Origin: Methanolacinia petrolearia DSM 11571
GTDB lineage: Archaea > Halobacteriota > Methanomicrobia > Methanomicrobiales > Methanomicrobiaceae
Reading direction: 5' to 3'
Length of the DNA stretch: 64,000 bases
Assembly: GCF_000147875.1 (NCBI RefSeq)
Contig: NC_014507.1
Coordinates: forward strand, 2,046,001-2,110,000
Both the position numbers and the translations under genes were made by a program. Below are positions 50,998-60,970 of the stretch, piece after piece (position 1 is the first letter of the stretch; the number at the start of each line of letters is the position of its first letter). The notes under the pieces were generated by a model. It saw only the letters and a program-made list of their open reading frames with translations, made no database searches and was not told the DNA's origin.

Positions 50998-51307
50998 GAG
51001 TGGGAGTAATAAGCCCCATTTTGTTCCGACAACATTCAGCTTTGCGCCATACCCGGAACCGGCCCGGAAATGCCGTTATGTTCCTGTTTGGCTTGCTCCC
51101 CCGGGGATTCGCCGTTCCATCGCTTCCCCTGGTCCGATAGCACCTCAGGAGATCCGCTCCATCACAGGTTAAACCAGGGGCCGTGTCGTTTCTGTGCCAG
51201 CGCCGCGACTCTCGCCGCCTGCATTTGCATGCAGCCGGGTCTCCGGCCGGAGTGGGGACTTTCCTCAGCGGCAACTTGATGCCGCCGTCAGCTGTCCTCT
51301 CCCTCTC
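50998..51307 (-). ncRNA. rnpB: RNase P RNA, archaeal type
   Basis: The minus strand carries the hallmark blocks of RNase P RNA: GAGGAAAGTCCCC near the 5' end (51254-51266), ACAGAAACGACAC in the middle (about 51182-51194), GCAAGCCAAACAGG (51083-51096) and a 3' AACAAAATGGGG. The ends pair as helix P1: GAGAGGGAG (51307-51299) with CTCCCACTC (51006-50998), with one mismatch. It processes the 5' ends of tRNA precursors. Promoter: TAATATATA about 23 bases upstream of the 5' end (see 51327-51337). The exact ends are estimated from P1. Confidence 0.93.
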
Positions 51308-51310
51308 ACT

Positions 51311-51337
51311 TATAATTTAAAGGCGAGTATATATTAG
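51311..51337. promoter_or_regulatory. Interleaved divergent promoters of rnpB and AMMECR1 gene
   Basis: TATAATTTAA (51311-51320) is 21-30 bases before the AMMECR1 ATG and suits a leaderless transcript in the plus direction. TATATATTA (51328-51336), read as TAATATATA on the minus strand, is about 23 bases before the RNase P RNA 5' end. Each box thus lies closer to the other gene. Confidence 0.5.
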
Positions 51338-51340
51338 ATT

Positions 51341-51904
51341 ATGGAACTGCTGTCGGAAAAAGAAGGAATGATCGCACTCTGCCTTGCAAGGAAGACGATC
51401 GAAAAGCAGATCAGGAGGGGGGATCTTGAATGCGAAGAACTGTCCCCAGTATTCGATGAAAAGAGAGGAGTCTTCGTAACTATCACAGAAAGAGGCGAAC
51501 TCAGGGGATGTATAGGACTGCCCTATCCCATGTACCCGTTAAAGGAAGGAATCGTAGAAGCCGCGATCTCTGCCTCAACATCCGACCCGAGATTCCCGCC
51601 TGTAAGCCCGGAGGAGCTTGACGAGATCCGGCTGGAGGTCACGATTCTTACAAACCCGGAAAGGCTCGAATGCCTTCCGGAGGAGAGGCCGGAAAATATC
51701 GTGATCGAAAGAGACGGGTTGATTATAAAAGGATTCGGCAGGAGCGGCCTGCTTCTTCCCCAGGTTGCAACGGAATACAATATGGACCCCGTCGAGTTCC
51801 TTGATCATGTATGCATGAAAGCCGGACTCCCCACAGGAATGTGGAGATCGGGCGATGTGGAGATCATGACATTCCAGGGACAGATATTCACGGAAAATAA
51901 GTGA
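51341..51904 (+). CDS. AMMECR1 domain protein
   Basis: The 187-residue cytosolic protein of the AMMECR1 family has the invariant LRGCIG motif at about residues 54-59, the LEVTILTNPE segment and GLLLPQVA. Members are found in archaea and eukaryotes; archaeal ones often sit beside radical SAM (AmmeMemoRadiSam) genes, though not here. Function is not established. A decayed partial duplicate lies directly downstream. Confidence 0.9.
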   Translation: MELLSEKEGMIALCLARKTIEKQIRRGDLECEELSPVFDEKRGVFVTITERGELRGCIGLPYPMYPLKEGIVEAAISASTSDPRFPPVSPEELDEIRLEVTILTNPERLECLPEERPENIVIERDGLIIKGFGRSGLLLPQVATEYNMDPVEFLDHVCMKAGLPTGMWRSGDVEIMTFQGQIFTENK

Positions 51905-51941
51905 TCGAAGAAATGACCAGTGGCCGACACCGGTTCAAGCT

Positions 51942-52075
51942 CCATCTCACTTATAATAATCCGGAGCATATATATGTGGACTATGGAACTGTTGCCGGAT
52001 AAGTGACCGGGCGTTGTATTGCACATATATAATACTGAGATAACGACTTTCCAGGTACAGACAATCACGGGATAA
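51942..52075 (+). pseudogene. Decayed partial duplicate of the AMMECR1 gene and its promoter
   Basis: CTCACTTATAATAATC resembles the promoter at 51304-51320. It is followed by an ATG at 51983 giving MELLPDK and a stop, beside the real gene's MELLSEK. Downstream, GAGATAACGACTTTCCAGG encodes EITTFQ, which aligns with EIMTFQ near the real C-terminus, then a stop. The middle (about 500 bases) is missing. The remnant keeps both TATA boxes. Confidence 0.65.
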
Positions 52076-52095
52076 AAAAAATAAAAGAGTAACCG

Positions 52096-53568
52096 ATGGC
52101 AATCAATTTTGAAATCACCCAGAAAGACATAATGGGCAGGCTGGGAAAGCTCAGGGTAGGGGATAAAACCATAAAGACGCCCCTCCTTCTTCCCGTAATA
52201 AACCCGCATATACAGATAATCACTCCGTCAGAACTCGAAAAGATGGGAGTAGAGGCACTCATCACCAACGCCTACATCTTCAGCAAGAGCAGCGAGTTCA
52301 GGGAGAGGGCATTGAACGAGGGTCTTCATTCGGTGCTCGGGTTCAGCGGCGTAATCATGACCGACTCGGGAGCCTTCCAGCAGTCCGTCTACGGCGATGT
52401 CGATTTCTCGAACTCCGAGACAGTCGCATTCCAGAGGGCAATCGGCAGCGAGATCATTGTCCCGATGGATATCGCATCTCCCCCGGACAGGACACACGAA
52501 GAGGCCGAAGATGAGCTCAACATTACGATGCAGAGAATAAGAGAGGCCCTCCAGATAATAGACGACGGGCATCTCGCGGCCCCGGTGCAGGGCGGAATCC
52601 ACACCGATCTCAGGAAGAGGGCAGGACACGAGGTCTCGGAACTGAACAACATCTTCTGCCCGATCGGCGCCGTTGTCCCGCTCATGGAGTCATACAGGTA
52701 CAAAGATCTTGTGAAGGTAGTAATGGCCGCAAAATCGACTATGTCCCCTTCCGCATGTGTCCATCTCTTCGGGGCGGGACACCCTTCGATGTTCGCTCTT
52801 GCGGCAGCAATGGGATGCGATGTCTTCGATTCGGCGGCATATGCACTCTACGCCCGCGAAGACAGGTACATGACGCCGCAGGGCAGCTATAAGCTGGCGG
52901 AGCTGAACGAACTCCCCTGTGCCTGTGAAGTCTGCCGGACCCATACGGCAGAGGAGTTGAAAAAGTCCGAAGACAAAGAGAGACTGCTCGCCCTTCACAA
53001 CATGCACGTCACACTTGCCGAGATTGCAAGGATCAGGCAGGCGATACTCGAAGGAACCCTCTGGGAGCTTGTCGACGAGAGATGCAGGAACCACCCGAGA
53101 CTCTACGACGGCTACCTCGAACTCCTCAAATATAAAGATCAATTGGAGAAGTCCGACAGGATCACCAAAAGACGTTTCTTCTACAGGGGAAAAGAGAGCT
53201 ACATGAGGACCGAGGTCACGGCGTACCACAGGAACCTGTCACGTATCGATACCGGCGATAAGGCCCTCATACTGATCGACGGAAAAGACGGAAAGAAGAC
53301 CGGGCAGGAGGATGCAGGGGAAGTGCTCCTTTTCAAGCCGCCGTTCGGCCCTTACCCCCCGGAACTAAAGGAGACCTTCCCGGTAGGGCAGAGTGAGATG
53401 CCTGAGACCGATGAAGACATGTTCAGGTCAGGTTGCAGGGGACTGAAGGTCCTGGTCGAATCCAACCCCAATACCAAGTTCACAATCTTCGGCGGCGAAG
53501 AGTTCAGGCACGTCATCGACGATGAACTCGCGGAACTAAAAGAGAAGGGCAGGTTCAGTTATGTTTGA
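52096..53568 (+). CDS. tgtA: tRNA-guanine(15) transglycosylase TgtA
   Basis: The 490-residue enzyme exchanges guanine-15 in archaeal tRNA for preQ0, the first step of archaeosine formation. It has the catalytic Asp90 in [10 protein letters not shown], an Asp in [19 protein letters not shown], zinc ligands CACEVC and a His following, and C-terminal sequence beyond the barrel. It lacks a clear PUA domain at its end, and the PUA domain is found in ArcS. Its 3' end overlaps arcS by 8 bases. Confidence 0.94.
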   Translation: MAINFEITQKDIMGRLGKLRVGDKTIKTPLLLPVINPHIQIITPSELEKMGVEALITNAYIFSKSSEFRERALNEGLHSVLGFSGVIMTDSGAFQQSVYGDVDFSNSETVAFQRAIGSEIIVPMDIASPPDRTHEEAEDELNITMQRIREALQIIDDGHLAAPVQGGIHTDLRKRAGHEVSELNNIFCPIGAVVPLMESYRYKDLVKVVMAAKSTMSPSACVHLFGAGHPSMFALAAAMGCDVFDSAAYALYAREDRYMTPQGSYKLAELNELPCACEVCRTHTAEELKKSEDKERLLALHNMHVTLAEIARIRQAILEGTLWELVDERCRNHPRLYDGYLELLKYKDQLEKSDRITKRRFFYRGKESYMRTEVTAYHRNLSRIDTGDKALILIDGKDGKKTGQEDAGEVLLFKPPFGPYPPELKETFPVGQSEMPETDEDMFRSGCRGLKVLVESNPNTKFTIFGGEEFRHVIDDELAELKEKGRFSYV

Positions 53569-55195
53569 AGTAACTAAACGCGAAGGGCCTGCACGGACCG
53601 GTGTTTTTTCAGAAGGGGAACTCACACTCAACACTCCCTGTGTTATAGATACTATAGAGACCTTCCCATCCCTCGGAACGATGGCTTATTCCAACATACC
53701 GCTATATGCAGACGGAGAATTCTGCGGAAGATTCCTCGAACAGCAGGGGGAATTTTTCATATCGCATCCTGCATCGCCCGAAAGCCTGAAAGCAGGATCA
53801 GGTGCGGCCGTGATGGTTCCCAACTGGCATACGGTGATCACCGACCCGAGGAACTACGTGAAATGGATCCTCGATATGAAGACCCGGCATCCGCCCGATA
53901 CGATGTGGTATGCTCCCGCCTCCGCACTTCCCTCGAATGTCGCCACACTGATCGCGTCGGGATTCGATCTCTTCGACTATATTGCCGTGGACCTGAAGAC
54001 CTCGCAGGGAATATTCTGCAACCCTGACGGAGAATATCCAGCTGACGAATACCTGAACGGCGGAACATGCGGGTGCGAAGGGTGCCTCAAAGGAGACCTG
54101 AAGCTCCATAACAGGATCGCACTCGAATCGGAGATCGCAAAGGTAATACTCAGGATAAAAGAAGGAACCATCAGGGAATACCTGGAGAAGCAGTCGCTGA
54201 ACGCCCCCAACCTCGTATCCATCCTCCGGTTCTTCGACCGCGAACATAAGTTTGCAGAAAGCAGCACTCCGGTCGCAAGACCGATCAGGCTCTACACGAA
54301 TTCCGGCGACTCTATCAACCGCCCGGAGATCAAAAGGTTCATGCAGAGAGTCGTATCGAGATACATTCCTTCAAGAACGGACGCGGCGGTAATACTCCCC
54401 TGCTCGGCGAGAAAACCGTACTCATCATCACAGAGCCACAGGAAGTACATGGGTGCAATCCGCGATCGCGCCCACGAGATCATCCTGACATCACCCCTTG
54501 CACTAGTTCCCCGCGAACTTGAGGGTGTATATCCTGCAGGACATTACGATGTTCCTGTCACCGGCTACTGGGACATGGAGGAGAGGAATATAATCGGTAA
54601 GGTCGTCGAGGATTATTTCACAAAGAACAGGTACGAACAGGTATTTGTTCACCTTGACGGGGATGCCGCGATAATTGCAAAGGACGCCCTTGAAAGAGCA
54701 GGCATCGAACCGATATTCACGGCTACCGGAAACAGTCCTACATCCCATGATTCGATACGAAATCTTGAACAGGCAATGGCCGGTCTTCCAAGGAAGAGCC
54801 ATAACTACATCAGGGGCATGCTCTCGTGGCAGTTCGGCGTTGATGTAGATACATCCGGAATGATAATCAAGGGCCGCTTCGGCAACAGGAAAGTCCTGAA
54901 GAAGAAGACGCAGCTATTCAGCATAGAAAATGAAACAGGTTTATACCGGCCGACATTTGAAGGCTGGGAGCACCTGGCCGGCCGTTATACCGTCTCGATC
55001 GACGACTTCGTCCCCCAGGGAGACATACTTGCGCCCGGAGTCATCGGATGCGACCCTGAAATCAGACCCGGCGACGAAGTCTTTGTGAAAGGATCAAAGG
55101 CAATCGCAACAGGAAGAGCCTCGATGGGTTCCGAAGAGATGATAGGATCTAAGAGAGGCGTAGCGGTCAAAGTGCGTAAAGTAAAGAAGATCTAA
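53561..55195 (+). CDS. arcS: Archaeosine synthase ArcS
   Basis: The 544-residue TgtA paralogue has lost the TGT catalytic aspartate region (N-terminus [10 protein letters not shown]), retains a CGCEGC zinc motif, and carries the ArcS signature [15 protein letters not shown] (about residues 279-293) and a C-terminal PUA domain (about 465-544). ArcS adds lysine or otherwise converts preQ0-tRNA toward archaeosine. The gene overlaps tgtA by 8 bases, so both enzymes are translated together. Confidence 0.93.
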   Translation: MFEVTKREGPARTGVFSEGELTLNTPCVIDTIETFPSLGTMAYSNIPLYADGEFCGRFLEQQGEFFISHPASPESLKAGSGAAVMVPNWHTVITDPRNYVKWILDMKTRHPPDTMWYAPASALPSNVATLIASGFDLFDYIAVDLKTSQGIFCNPDGEYPADEYLNGGTCGCEGCLKGDLKLHNRIALESEIAKVILRIKEGTIREYLEKQSLNAPNLVSILRFFDREHKFAESSTPVARPIRLYTNSGDSINRPEIKRFMQRVVSRYIPSRTDAAVILPCSARKPYSSSQSHRKYMGAIRDRAHEIILTSPLALVPRELEGVYPAGHYDVPVTGYWDMEERNIIGKVVEDYFTKNRYEQVFVHLDGDAAIIAKDALERAGIEPIFTATGNSPTSHDSIRNLEQAMAGLPRKSHNYIRGMLSWQFGVDVDTSGMIIKGRFGNRKVLKKKTQLFSIENETGLYRPTFEGWEHLAGRYTVSIDDFVPQGDILAPGVIGCDPEIRPGDEVFVKGSKAIATGRASMGSEEMIGSKRGVAVKVRKVKKI

Positions 55196-55238
55196 TGATA
55201 AATTATAATCACAAATTTTTGTTACCGGAGTGACTCTA

Positions 55239-56078
55239 TTGGCTTATAAAATCGAAAAGGCAGAAATGATTGCCGAAAATATTTTTGAATTCTGGATTAA
55301 CGCCCCGCATGTCGCAAAAAATGCACGGGCCGGACAGTTCCTTGTTATCCGCATCAACGATAAAGGAGAGAGGATTCCCTTAACGGTCTCGGGTGTCGAC
55401 GGCGACCTTGTCAGGATAGTATTCATGAAGGTCGGGAAGACGACGATGTTCCTCTCGACTCTCGGGGAAGGAGACTTCATCGAAGATGTCGCCGGCCCCT
55501 TGGGTCACCCCAGCGAGATAAAGGACTGGGGAAGATGCGTCGTTATAGGTGGAGGCGTAGGCATAGCATGTCTCCCGATTCTTGCAAAGGCACTGAAGGA
55601 ATCAGGCAATGAAGTCACCGGTATCATCGGCGCGAGGAACAAAAGCCTTCTCCTTCTTAAGGACGAACTCGCATCACACTGCGACGAACTCGTTGTCTGC
55701 ACAGACGACGGCAGTTTTGGTTATCACGGATTCCCGGTTGATATCCTGAAGAAGAAACTCGAAGAGGGAGTCGTCGACTGCGTCTGGATCATCGGCCCTG
55801 CGATAATGATGAAGATCACATCTCTTGCGACCGTTCCCTATAATGTCAGGACATTTGTCAGCCTCAACCCGATAATGGTCGACGGAACCGGAATGTGCGG
55901 TTCATGCAGGGTCACCATAGACGGCGAGACGAAATTCGCATGTGTAGACGGCCCGGAATTCGAGGCCGCCTCCGTAGACTGGAACGAACTCATGACAAGA
56001 CAGAGAATCTATACCGAAGAGGAACTGAAGGCAAGAGAACTATTCGAAGATCATACATGTGAATGCGGGGGCCACTAA
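55239..56078 (+). CDS. FAD/NAD(P)-binding reductase subunit, NfnA/sulfide dehydrogenase-like
   Basis: The 279-residue protein is of the ferredoxin-NADP reductase type: N-terminal FAD domain (RIPLTVSG), NAD domain (VVIGGGVGIACLP) and a C-terminal [2Fe-2S] motif (CGSCRVTIDGETKFAC). With the next gene it resembles the NfnAB ferredoxin:NADP transhydrogenase or archaeal sulfide dehydrogenase. The TTG at 55239 is preferred over a GTG at 55230 because GGAGTGA lies just upstream. Coenzyme partner is not certain for a methanogen that uses F420. Confidence 0.85.
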   Translation: MAYKIEKAEMIAENIFEFWINAPHVAKNARAGQFLVIRINDKGERIPLTVSGVDGDLVRIVFMKVGKTTMFLSTLGEGDFIEDVAGPLGHPSEIKDWGRCVVIGGGVGIACLPILAKALKESGNEVTGIIGARNKSLLLLKDELASHCDELVVCTDDGSFGYHGFPVDILKKKLEEGVVDCVWIIGPAIMMKITSLATVPYNVRTFVSLNPIMVDGTGMCGSCRVTIDGETKFACVDGPEFEAASVDWNELMTRQRIYTEEELKARELFEDHTCECGGH

Positions 56079-56079
56079 A

Positions 56080-57426
56080 ATGAGCAAGAGAAAAGCCGAA
56101 GAGAGAATCAAAGACTTCAATGAAGTCGATCACGGATTCTCAAAACAGGATGCTATTCTGGAGTCGCTCAGGTGCATGGATTGCGTCAGGCCCCAGTGTA
56201 TAAAGGGATGTCCTGTAAATATCGACATCCCGGGATTTATTTCGGCAATATCGAAGGAGGATTTCAGGAAGGCAGCCGTGATCCTCAAAACTGACAACAT
56301 GCTTCCGGCAATCTGCGGAAGGGTTTGCCCCCAGGAGAACCAGTGCGAGGGTGTCTGTGTTCTCGGGAACAAAGGAAAACCTGTAAAGATCGGAGCCCTC
56401 GAAAGATTCGTCGCCGACTGGGAGAGGGAAAACGGCGTGCAGATCCCGGAGGTCAAAGAGAAGACAGGAAAGAGAGTCGCGATAGTCGGCTCCGGCCCTG
56501 CAGGGATTACCGCCGCCGCAGAACTCGCAAAGGAAGGTCATTCGGTAACTATATTCGAGTCGCTTCACAAGGCCGGAGGAGTTCTCACGTATGGAATCCC
56601 ATCATTCAGGCTCCCAAAGGATATCGTTAAGGCAGAGATCGACAAGGTGCTGGAGCTCGGTGCAGAACTGAAACTCAACCATATAGTAGGAAGAAGCGTT
56701 CCCGTAGACGAACTGCTGGCATACGATGCGGTCTTCCTCGGAACAGGCGCAGGTCTTCCCTCATTCATGGGAATCGAAGGTGAGAACCTGAACGGAGTCT
56801 ATTCGGCAAACGAATTCCTGACGAGGGTAAACCTGATGCACGCCGATTCATTCCCTGATTACGACACTCCTATAATGAAGAAAGACAAGGTCGTCGTCAT
56901 CGGCGGAGGAAATGTCGCGATGGATTCAGCCAGGGTCGCAAAAAGAATGGGCGCCGACGTGATCCTCGTATACAGACGCAGGAAAGAAGATCTGCCTGCC
57001 AGAGAGGCCGAGGTCGAGAACGCCATTGAGGAGGGAATTGAGTTTGTATGCTGTGCAAACCCTGTCAGGGTCCTTGGCGAGGATTCGGTCGCAGGTGTCG
57101 AATGCGTCAGGATGGAGATGCGCGAAGAGGATGCAAGCGGACGGCCTTGTCCAGTCCCGATGACCGGAGAGGGGGCCTTGTTCACGATCGACGCCGATGT
57201 TGTAATAGAGGCTATAGGACAGAGCCCCAACCCCCTGTTGATATCATTAGTTGACAATCTTGAGAGAGGCAGAAAAGGAAATGTCATCGCCGATGAGGAG
57301 ACAGGTCAGACCTCGATCGAAAATGTCTTCGCGGCAGGAGACGTCGCCACCGGTGCGGCAACCGTAATTGAGGCTATGGGATCAGCCAAGAAGGTGGCAA
57401 GGGCAATCAACGAGAGACTAAAATAA
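56080..57426 (+). CDS. gltA: Glutamate synthase small-subunit-like flavoprotein, NfnB/GltA-like
   Basis: The 448-residue protein has an N-terminal Fe-S domain (CMDCVRPQCIKGCPVN and later CGRVCPQENQCEGVC), then FAD (GSGPAGITAAAELA) and NADPH (VIGGGNVAMDSARVAKRMG) sites and the conserved C-terminal ATG-type ENVFAAGDVATG. It is annotated in many archaea as homotetrameric glutamate synthase, but paired with the upstream subunit it fits NfnB/sulfide dehydrogenase alpha. The ATG at 56080 is one base after the upstream stop codon, so translation is coupled. Confidence 0.88.
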   Translation: MSKRKAEERIKDFNEVDHGFSKQDAILESLRCMDCVRPQCIKGCPVNIDIPGFISAISKEDFRKAAVILKTDNMLPAICGRVCPQENQCEGVCVLGNKGKPVKIGALERFVADWERENGVQIPEVKEKTGKRVAIVGSGPAGITAAAELAKEGHSVTIFESLHKAGGVLTYGIPSFRLPKDIVKAEIDKVLELGAELKLNHIVGRSVPVDELLAYDAVFLGTGAGLPSFMGIEGENLNGVYSANEFLTRVNLMHADSFPDYDTPIMKKDKVVVIGGGNVAMDSARVAKRMGADVILVYRRRKEDLPAREAEVENAIEEGIEFVCCANPVRVLGEDSVAGVECVRMEMREEDASGRPCPVPMTGEGALFTIDADVVIEAIGQSPNPLLISLVDNLERGRKGNVIADEETGQTSIENVFAAGDVATGAATVIEAMGSAKKVARAINERLK

Positions 57427-57593
57427 TTTTACAAAATTACCTTTTTATATTAAATATTCGTCATTTTTATCACCCCAATGAGAAAAAAATTACCCATTGT
57501 TAATAATAATTAATTTACTTAGAGAAAGAATACAACTCATTTATATCGCATAAAGAATAAAATTTGACTGACACTTGCTAATGCATGGTGATT

Positions 57594-58493
57594 ATGATGG
57601 ATTCCAATGGAAAATTAAAAATTCTACTCCCGCTTTTACTGATAGTATCAGCAATATTATTTGCGGGATGTACGGGGACGTCTGATTCCCAGGCAACTGC
57701 CACACCAACCGCTACGGCCGTTGCTACCGCTTCAGAAACTACTGCTACAACAACTACAACAGAACCAGTAACCCTTACTGTCTTTACTGCAGCATCGCTT
57801 ACTGGTGCCTTCACCGATATAGCAGATTACTACAATGCTCAATCAAACGGCATTACAGTAGAGAACGTATTCGACGGTTCACAGGCACTCCGTACACAGA
57901 TAGAGCAGGGCGCGGAGCCGGACGTATTTGTATCAGCGAACACAAAACACATGAATGCCCTCGTAGACGAGGGATACATGGACAATGATACAGTCCAGTT
58001 GTTCCTTGAAAACTCAATGGCAGTAATTGTTCCTGTTGACAATCCGGCAAACATTACAACACTTGCCGACCTTGCAAACGACGGAGTTAAGATTGTTATC
58101 GGTACTGCAGATGTACCTTTCGGATCATACACACGTCAGGTGCTTGAGAAAATGAACGCAAGCGATGAATACGGACCGGAGTATGTCGATGCCGTATATG
58201 CAAATGTAGTCTCTGAAGAGACCGCAGTCAGCACAGTGGTTCCCAAGCTGACACTTGGAGAAGCTGACGCAGCATTTGTTTACAAATCAGATATTCTGCA
58301 GGAATATAAGGATCAGCTGATAACTATGGAAATTCCCGAAGAATTCAATGTAGTTGCAAAATATCCACTTGGCATTCTTGCCGGTTCAGAGAATAAAGAC
58401 GCTGCTCAGGATTTCATAGAATTCGTACGTGGTACAGAAGGCAGTGCTATACTTGAAGACTATGGATTTGATCCAATTCCTGAAGACCAGTAA
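57594..58493 (+). CDS. modA: Molybdate/tungstate ABC transporter substrate-binding lipoprotein
   Basis: The roughly 300-residue protein has a lipoprotein signal (ILFAGC lipobox at about residues 20-26), a Thr/Ala-rich linker and a ModA-like binding domain (LTVFTAASLTGAFTDIA, GSQALRTQIEQGAEPDVFVSA, SDILQEYKD). It binds molybdate or tungstate outside the membrane. GGTGAT lies before the start; ATG at 57594 or 57597 are both possible. An AT-rich TATA-like stretch is at about 57539-57549. First gene of modABC. Confidence 0.9.
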   Translation: MMDSNGKLKILLPLLLIVSAILFAGCTGTSDSQATATPTATAVATASETTATTTTTEPVTLTVFTAASLTGAFTDIADYYNAQSNGITVENVFDGSQALRTQIEQGAEPDVFVSANTKHMNALVDEGYMDNDTVQLFLENSMAVIVPVDNPANITTLADLANDGVKIVIGTADVPFGSYTRQVLEKMNASDEYGPEYVDAVYANVVSEETAVSTVVPKLTLGEADAAFVYKSDILQEYKDQLITMEIPEEFNVVAKYPLGILAGSENKDAAQDFIEFVRGTEGSAILEDYGFDPIPEDQ

Positions 58494-59301
58494 AAAACTG
58501 GCATCATTTAAAGAGAAAACAAAGGGAATGGGGTTTAACCTCGCCCTTTTTATTCTTATCGCGCTGTTCCTGCTGATCCTGATTTTTCCGATAGCTTCGC
58601 TTTTCCTTAAAATCACACCTGAGGAATTTGTCAGTTCACTTTCAGAACCCGTTGTTGTCGATGCAATGGTCCTCTCACTTATAACAGCCACCATCAGCAC
58701 CATAATTGTAATCACACTGGGTACTCCCCTGTCCTACGTAAACTCAAGGGTAAAATACAGGGGAAGATCCATCATCGATACGCTTACAGATCTCCCTATA
58801 GTACTCCCGCCAGCTGTTGCTGGTCTTGCCCTCCTGATGGCTTTCGGGCGAAAAGGAGTTCTTGGAAGTTATCTAAATATTTTTGGGATACAGCTGGCAT
58901 TTACCACTGCCGCTGTGATTCTGGCACAGGTGTTTGTGGCGTCTCCTTTTTACATACGCCAGGCCAGAGCAAGTTTTGAAGCGGTAGATCCAATCTATGA
59001 AAATGCAGCAAAAACTCTCGGTGCATCCAGATTACAGGTTTTGATGAAGATCACAATACCCATAGCATCATCCGGCCTTGTATCTGGCGCAATCCTGACA
59101 TTTGCACGTGCACTCGGAGAGTTCGGCGCCACCTTAATGTTTGCCGGGAATTACCAGGGAAAAACACAGACCATGCCCCTTGCAATCTATACAACCATGC
59201 AGAGTAATATGTACGATGCAATAAGCCTGGCAATAATCCTGGTTGTCATCTCATTCGCGGTGATAATGACGGTCAAGTACGTGACAAAGAGGGAGATCTG
59301 A
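58462..59301 (+). CDS. modB: Molybdate/tungstate ABC transporter permease
   Basis: The 279-residue permease has about six helices and the permease EAA-like loop (AKTLGASRLQVLMKITIPIA). It passes molybdate or tungstate through the membrane. The start is uncertain: the ATG at 58462 gives a 32-base overlap with modA, whereas the ATG at 58528 (MGFNLALF) gives a start just before the first helix with weak AAGGGA upstream. The stop shares one base with the modC start. Confidence 0.9.
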   Translation: MDLIQFLKTSKKLASFKEKTKGMGFNLALFILIALFLLILIFPIASLFLKITPEEFVSSLSEPVVVDAMVLSLITATISTIIVITLGTPLSYVNSRVKYRGRSIIDTLTDLPIVLPPAVAGLALLMAFGRKGVLGSYLNIFGIQLAFTTAAVILAQVFVASPFYIRQARASFEAVDPIYENAAKTLGASRLQVLMKITIPIASSGLVSGAILTFARALGEFGATLMFAGNYQGKTQTMPLAIYTTMQSNMYDAISLAIILVVISFAVIMTVKYVTKREI

Positions 59302-60374
59302 TGCTTTCGATCGATATTAAAAAGGAACTTCGGGATTTTACCCAGGAAATCTCCCTCTCAGTATCAGAAGGTGAAACGCTTGTTCTGATAGGAGAGAACG
59401 GTGCGGGAAAATCTACTCTGCTGAATATGATCTCTGGACTGTTGATTCCAGACTCCGGAACTATTTCGTTAAACCAGAGGGTACTGTTCTCTGCAGATGA
59501 AGGAATAAATATTCCGGCCGATGAAAGAAATATCGGTCATCTGTTCCAGTCATATGCACTCTTTCCCCATTATTCGGTATATGACAACATAGCCTTCGGG
59601 CTGAGATGCCGGAAGACGAAGAAAGCGGAGATCGAGGAGCGGGTAAACGTCCAGATCGAAGCGATGCACCTTTCGGATCTCAGGGATATCAATGTAGGCA
59701 GTCTTTCGGGAGGTCAGAGACAGAGGGTCGCTCTTGCAAGAGCTCTTGTACTTGACCCGGATCTCCTTCTGCTTGACGAACCGCTTGCGGCAGTTGACGT
59801 CCTCATGCAGACTGAAATGCGGAGAGAACTCCGGCACAGGATGAAGGAAACAAACATTCCCTCGATAATCGTAACTCATACGTTTGCCGATGCACTTGAA
59901 CTTAGCGACAGGATAGCAATTATACAGGAGGGAAGGATCGTCCAGGAAGGATCTCCCGAGGAAATATTCAACGATCCTGCTACAGATTTTGTCGCAAAAT
60001 TCACCGGAATGGAGAACCTCTTCCGTGGAAAATCCATGCAGAGAGCCGACGGCGAGGCAGAGATACGCGTAGGTTCCCTTGTTATACATACGGTCACACC
60101 GCTGGAAGGCGACGTCTACGTTGCCATAAGAGGAGAAGAACTTATATTCTCCAAAGAGGCACTGGATTCAACAGCCAGAAATGTCTTTTCAGGAATCGTA
60201 TCCGAAATTAAATGGAATGGTGTATTGTCACGAATTTCAGTGAATCTTGGAGACATTCAGCTATCAGGATTAATAACAAGGCAGAGTCTCACACGTCTGA
60301 AGATTGAGAGAGGGGATCCAATACATGTCTCGTTCAAGGCCTCTGCCGTACATATATTTCCTTATACCAGCTGA
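59301..60374 (+). CDS. modC: Molybdate/tungstate ABC transporter ATP-binding protein
   Basis: The 357-residue ATPase has Walker A GENGAGKST at residues 31-39, a Q-loop (FQSYALFPH), signature LSGGQRQR, Walker B LLLLDEPLAAVD, an H-loop (IVTHTF) and a C-terminal TOBE-like domain (about 285-357) for oxyanion-linked regulation. It powers import through ModB. Last gene of the operon; the convergent region downstream holds repeats. Confidence 0.93.
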   Translation: MLSIDIKKELRDFTQEISLSVSEGETLVLIGENGAGKSTLLNMISGLLIPDSGTISLNQRVLFSADEGINIPADERNIGHLFQSYALFPHYSVYDNIAFGLRCRKTKKAEIEERVNVQIEAMHLSDLRDINVGSLSGGQRQRVALARALVLDPDLLLLDEPLAAVDVLMQTEMRRELRHRMKETNIPSIIVTHTFADALELSDRIAIIQEGRIVQEGSPEEIFNDPATDFVAKFTGMENLFRGKSMQRADGEAEIRVGSLVIHTVTPLEGDVYVAIRGEELIFSKEALDSTARNVFSGIVSEIKWNGVLSRISVNLGDIQLSGLITRQSLTRLKIERGDPIHVSFKASAVHIFPYTS

Positions 60375-60530
60375 ATTAATGTCCATACAAAGATCTAAAA
60401 AATTTTTCCCAGATTCCTTTGTAGAATCCGGTCAGTAGTTCCATGAACCCTGCGATTTAAAATAAACATACTTTAAGAGCAGGAAGGAATTTTCCTCTTC
60501 TTTTTAATCAAGAGCCTTCCTGAATTTTTT
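60375..60530. other. Intergenic stretch after modC
   Basis: No gene seen. AT-rich with a T-rich tract at about 60499-60505 that may end the modABC transcript. Confidence 0.35.
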
Positions 60531-60720
60531 AATGGCATAAGCCCCTAACGGGGCAGCCCGGACGCAGGATTGCTAAGCAACCTACGCAATTGAAATAGCC
60601 CGGCCTCCGGCCGGGAGAGATTAACTATCGGAACATAACCCGGTTGTTGAGAGTTTTGAAACCGACAACAAACCATTCACGGAGGAGGAGGGGAGGGGGA
60701 ATCGTCCCCTTCCCTTGTAT
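60531..60720. repeat. Structured repeat, family 2, third copy
   Basis: It begins GGCATAAGCCCC with a CCCC/GGGG hairpin, then ATAGCCCGGCCTCCGGCCGGG (a 7-bp hairpin), AGAGATTAACTATC, GTTTTGAAACCGAC, ATTCACGGAGGAGGAGGGG and a terminal GGGGGAATCGTCCCC hairpin. It shares its central part with 60852-60926 in the next copy. Confidence 0.7.
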
Positions 60721-60780
60721 CTGACTTGATAGTAATGTTTAGATCTTTACCTGAATCTTAAATTGGATAGACTCCCCCAA

Positions 60781-60970
60781 GTGGCAACCCTTGCGCAAGT
60801 TCGCTTCGCAGGCTCAGCGAACACGCCCTGACCTCAGGACTTTGCGCTTGCGATAGCCCGACCTCCGGTCGGGAGAGATTAACTGTCCGAAACATAATCC
60901 GGTTGTTGAGAGTTTTGAAACCGACAAAAATCCATTTTGGAGCAGGAAGGGATGATTTCCCCCTCCCTAA
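60781..60970. repeat. Structured repeat, family 2, fourth copy
   Basis: It begins GGCAACCCTTGCGCAAGTTC as at 41947, continues GCGAACACGCCCTGACCTCAG and GCGCTTGCGATAGCCC, and then has CCCGACCTCCGGTCGGG, the compensated version of the hairpin in the previous copy, followed by GTTTTGAAACCGAC and TGGAGCAGGAAGGGATG. It is convergent-intergenic like the other copies. Confidence 0.7.

Noticed and set aside
50915-51279. A 119-codon minus frame and a 69-codon plus frame between the HTH-CBS gene and AMMECR1
   Set aside because: The DNA is the RNase P RNA gene; conserved RNA blocks and P1 pairing explain it better.
53798-54267. Antisense frames in arcS
   Set aside because: Out-of-phase shadows of a well-supported gene.
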